Positions 61,775-64,000 of a stretch of DNA of 64,000 nucleotides are shown here, in pieces; within the stretch, counting starts at the first letter, position 1; every line of letters starts with the position of its first letter. Made by a program: the position numbers and the translations under genes. The stretch lies in NCBI RefSeq assembly GCF_002952215.1, contig NZ_CP022600.1:62001-126000 (forward strand). Reading direction: 5' to 3'. The notes under the pieces are model-generated. The model searched no databases and was not told the origin of the DNA. It was given only the letters and a program-made list of their open reading frames with translations. This DNA is from Porphyrobacter sp. HT-58-2. GTDB lineage: Bacteria; Pseudomonadota; Alphaproteobacteria; Sphingomonadales; Sphingomonadaceae.

Positions 61775-62374
61775 ATGTCTGCGCCTGATCAGCCCGGAAA
61801 ACCGGCTCGTGTCCTGACCATAGACGAGGTCCGCGCGGAGCTGGCGCGGATACGGCCCAGCGCTGCCGGTCCCTTGAAGAAAGCAATCGACGGTCACGCG
61901 GCCCGTTCCCGCGAAGATCCTCGTGAACTCCTCAACGAGGCGATACAACGCGCCCTGACGACGAGGGCGATTCCTGCCGATGTCCCCTTCGACAAGGTTC
62001 TCGCCGAGATCGCCCGCTCGATCGCAAGCAGCATCAATGTCGGCCGTCATCGCAGCCGTCAGCATGTCGTGGAGCTGCCGATCGAGGAGATCGTCGACCT
62101 GCTGCCCGCCGGAGGCTATGCCGTCGCAGCGCCGGACGAGATCATTGAGCGCGAACGTGTTCGCCAGATCTGTGCGGATGCAATTGAACGACTAGCCCGC
62201 GATGACGATACCCGCAAAGCTCTGATCGATGCCATCGGCATGGGTATGCGGGGCGATGACCTCGCTGCCTCGCTCGGGGTCAGCAAGCGGGACCTTGCTT
62301 CCATGCGCAAGGCGCTCAAGCGTGAAATCCAGCGTGTCTGGCCGACCGTAGCGGAGCAGATCGACAGGGACTAG
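61775..62374 (+). CDS. sigma-70-like / HTH protein
   Basis: 199 aa. The C-terminal half has RERVRQICADAIERLARDDD, then TRKALIDAIGMGMRGDDLAA and LGVSKRDLASMRKALKREIQ, resembling sigma region 4 with its helix-turn-helix. The N-terminal half (about 45-110) includes RALTTRAIPADVPFDKVLAE and resembles a weak region 2. It may be an alternative sigma factor or a DNA-binding relative carried by the island. It follows a region with nested inverted repeats and converges on hsdR. Confidence 0.55.
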   Translation: MSAPDQPGKPARVLTIDEVRAELARIRPSAAGPLKKAIDGHAARSREDPRELLNEAIQRALTTRAIPADVPFDKVLAEIARSIASSINVGRHRSRQHVVELPIEEIVDLLPAGGYAVAAPDEIIERERVRQICADAIERLARDDDTRKALIDAIGMGMRGDDLAASLGVSKRDLASMRKALKREIQRVWPTVAEQIDRD

Positions 62375-62387
62375 CGCTCCGACGCCT

Positions 62388-64000
62388 TCACGAAAACAGG
62401 TGCTTCTGGATATCGATGAATGCCCCGCGGATTTCCGGGATAGAGCCCAGCACCCGCTTTGCGTCATTGGTTCCGCCATACCGGATCTGCAGGAAGTCGC
62501 TGATGCGGTGCGGGGCCAGTTCGTCGATCCCCTTCAACTCGTAGGCCTGCAGGATGTAGTTCAGGAACTCGCGCATCTCGGCTTCGTAGCCGTCCATACC
62601 CGTCGCCTTCGCACCCTCGACCCGTTCAGCGCGTGAAAGGGGGTCGAGCGTGAAGCGCACATAGGCCAGCACGTCGAAGATGTCGCTCTTGGGCGCATCG
62701 ATCAGACGGCGCATGTCATCCATGCGGTCGCGGTCGTAGCCCATTTCTTCGAGGCGCTGGATGAAAGCCGTGCGGCGGTCGGGATCGGTCCAGATGGCGC
62801 GCAGTTCGTCGGCGCTGGCGACCATCGTGCCGAGGTCGCCGAACAGCTGCTCCATGAACTCCTTCGCGGTGATCTGCCGGCCGTTGAACCAGTAGGTCGT
62901 TTCGCCGACATAGCGGATCTTGCGCTCTTTCCCGTCGGCGAGCTTCACCACCACGCGCTCGACAGGCGGCAGCGGCTCGCTGGGATCGTCCTCGATGATT
63001 GGAGGTTCTGGCGGCTTCGGCGGCTTTGGGCCGGTGGAACCCTCTACCGGCTCCTCCGGCTCCCCGTCCCACGCCGGGTCCTTGAAGTGCTCATAGGCCT
63101 TCACGAAATCGTAGATCGTGAAGAAGTCCTTCCCGTCGAACGTCCGCGTGCCACGGCCGATGATCTGCTTGAACTCGATCATCGACTTCACCGGGCGCAG
63201 CAGCACGATGTTACGCACGTTCCGCGCGTCAACCCCGGTCGACAGCTTCTGCGACGTGGTGAGGATCGTCGGCAACGTCTTCTCGTTGTCCTGGAACTCG
63301 CGAAGGTGCTGCTCGCCCAGCTTGCCGTCGTCCGCGGTCACCCGCTCGCAGTAGTGCGGGTCGGGGTTGGCCTTCACCTGATTGATGAAGTTGCGCACCC
63401 GGGCGGCGTGATCCTGCGTCGCGCAGAACACCAGTGTCTTCTGGCGCTGGTCGATCTGGTCCATGAACTCGCACACGCGGCTCATCTCGCGCTCATCGAT
63501 CACCAGCTTGGTGTTGAAATCGGCCTCGGTGTATTCCTTGTCGGGATCGATCTCCCCGCTCACCACCTCATCCTCGTCGCTGAAGGTGTAGGTGTCCATG
63601 GTGCTCGCCATCTGGCGCACCTTGAACGGGGTCAGGAACCCGTCACCGATCCCTTCCTTCAGGGCATAGGTGTAAACCGGCTCGCCGAAATAGCGGTAGG
63701 TATCCGCGTTCACGTCCCGCTTGGGCGTGGCGGTAAGGCCCAGCTGCACGGCGGGCTTGAAATACTCGAGGATCCCCCGCCACGTGCTTTCGTCCTTCGC
63801 GCCGCCGCGGTGGCATTCGTCGATCACGATGAAATCGAAGAAGTCCGGCTCATAGCCTTCGAACCGGAATTCATCCTCGCCGGTCATGAAGGTCTGAAAG
63901 ATCGTGAAGAACACGCTCGCATTGGTCGGCACCTTGCCCTGCTTGCGGATTTCCTCGGGGCTGATGCGGCACAGGGCATCGGGCGGGAAGGCGCTGAAGG
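62388..64000 (-). CDS. hsdR: type I restriction endonuclease subunit R, EcoEI-like (partial, C-terminal part)
   Basis: The frame continues past the right edge; 537 residues are visible. The helicase motif II is DFIVIDECHRGGAKDESTWR (DECH), motif III LGLTATPKRD, motif V LSTGVDARNVRNIV and motif VI MIEFKQIIGRGTRTFDGKDF. The Pro-rich linker TGPKPPKPPEPP precedes the C-terminal HsdR domain, LPPVERVVVKLADGKERKIR to the end. It translocates and cuts DNA with the HsdM and HsdS subunits, which should lie upstream outside the window. Converges on the sigma-like gene. Confidence 0.9.
   Translation of the reverse strand, partial: FSAFPPDALCRISPEEIRKQGKVPTNASVFFTIFQTFMTGEDEFRFEGYEPDFFDFIVIDECHRGGAKDESTWRGILEYFKPAVQLGLTATPKRDVNADTYRYFGEPVYTYALKEGIGDGFLTPFKVRQMASTMDTYTFSDEDEVVSGEIDPDKEYTEADFNTKLVIDEREMSRVCEFMDQIDQRQKTLVFCATQDHAARVRNFINQVKANPDPHYCERVTADDGKLGEQHLREFQDNEKTLPTILTTSQKLSTGVDARNVRNIVLLRPVKSMIEFKQIIGRGTRTFDGKDFFTIYDFVKAYEHFKDPAWDGEPEEPVEGSTGPKPPKPPEPPIIEDDPSEPLPPVERVVVKLADGKERKIRYVGETTYWFNGRQITAKEFMEQLFGDLGTMVASADELRAIWTDPDRRTAFIQRLEEMGYDRDRMDDMRRLIDAPKSDIFDVLAYVRFTLDPLSRAERVEGAKATGMDGYEAEMREFLNYILQAYELKGIDELAPHRISDFLQIRYGGTNDAKRVLGSIPEIRGAFIDIQKHLFS

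Overview
The window comes from a high-GC alphaproteobacterium, most likely Sphingomonadales (Erythrobacteraceae or Sphingomonadaceae). Evidence: many small alphaproteobacterial families (GapR/DUF2312, DUF1244, YbjQ, NDUFA9-like protein), a large TonB receptor in a catabolic operon, pervasive ATGA stop/start overlaps, and short palindromic intergenic repeats. This placement is inference from gene content.

Layout. (1) 1-32483 is ordinary chromosome. It carries a valine-catabolism operon (acyl-CoA dehydrogenase, HIBYL-CoA hydrolase, enoyl-CoA hydratase), an I78-inhibitor/RidA/DUF1214/DUF1254 operon, a c-di-GMP/secretion locus (FecR-domain protein with a nonsense codon in its signal peptide, CHASE2-EAL protein, divergent TpsB transporter), pyk, gapR, yebC-ruvC, nicotinamide riboside salvage (pnuC-nadR), ubiG, lysC, a PilZ-HTH fusion beside a GGDEF protein, purT and purU, a quinohemoprotein alcohol dehydrogenase, a GIY-YIG nuclease inside 28-bp inverted repeats, and a near-perfect parS site. 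(2) 32484 to about 42.5 kb is an apparent integrative and mobilizable element at tRNA-Leu(CAG). A large serine recombinase ends antisense inside the tRNA. A leftward operon of mostly unrecognised genes and a MobA/MobL-type relaxase diverge from a region with two good promoters, palindromic operators and a candidate oriT. (3) 42811-54082 is a divergent catabolic cluster: TetR, P450, SDR, phosphatase, acyl-CoA ligase and TonB receptor leftward; SDR, LvaA-like kinase, small LvaB-like partner and aldehyde dehydrogenase rightward. (4) 54083-58383 is a patchwork of intergenic repeats, a HabA-like membrane protein, a frameshifted IS1182-type element, and a PadR regulator coupled to a sugar-transferase-like membrane protein. 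(5) 58384-64000 is accessory DNA: a DnaQ-like exonuclease behind a leader able to form mutually exclusive hairpins, hypothetical genes, a second DEDD-like nuclease, a sigma-like protein, and the 3' part of a type I restriction hsdR.

How the parts work together. The valine genes convert isobutyryl-CoA to 3-hydroxyisobutyrate. The 43-54 kb cluster looks like uptake, hydroxylation, oxidation, CoA activation and phosphorylation of a hydroxy-acid intermediate, by analogy with levulinate (Lva) catabolism. The island genes encode integration and mobilization. The most unusual signals are the four-segment RNA leader before 58384, the GIY-YIG gene between perfect inverted repeats, the overlap of the recombinase with tRNA-Leu, and the LvaAB-like kinase pair in a P450/TonB cluster. 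No search was run, so every family call rests on motif reading.
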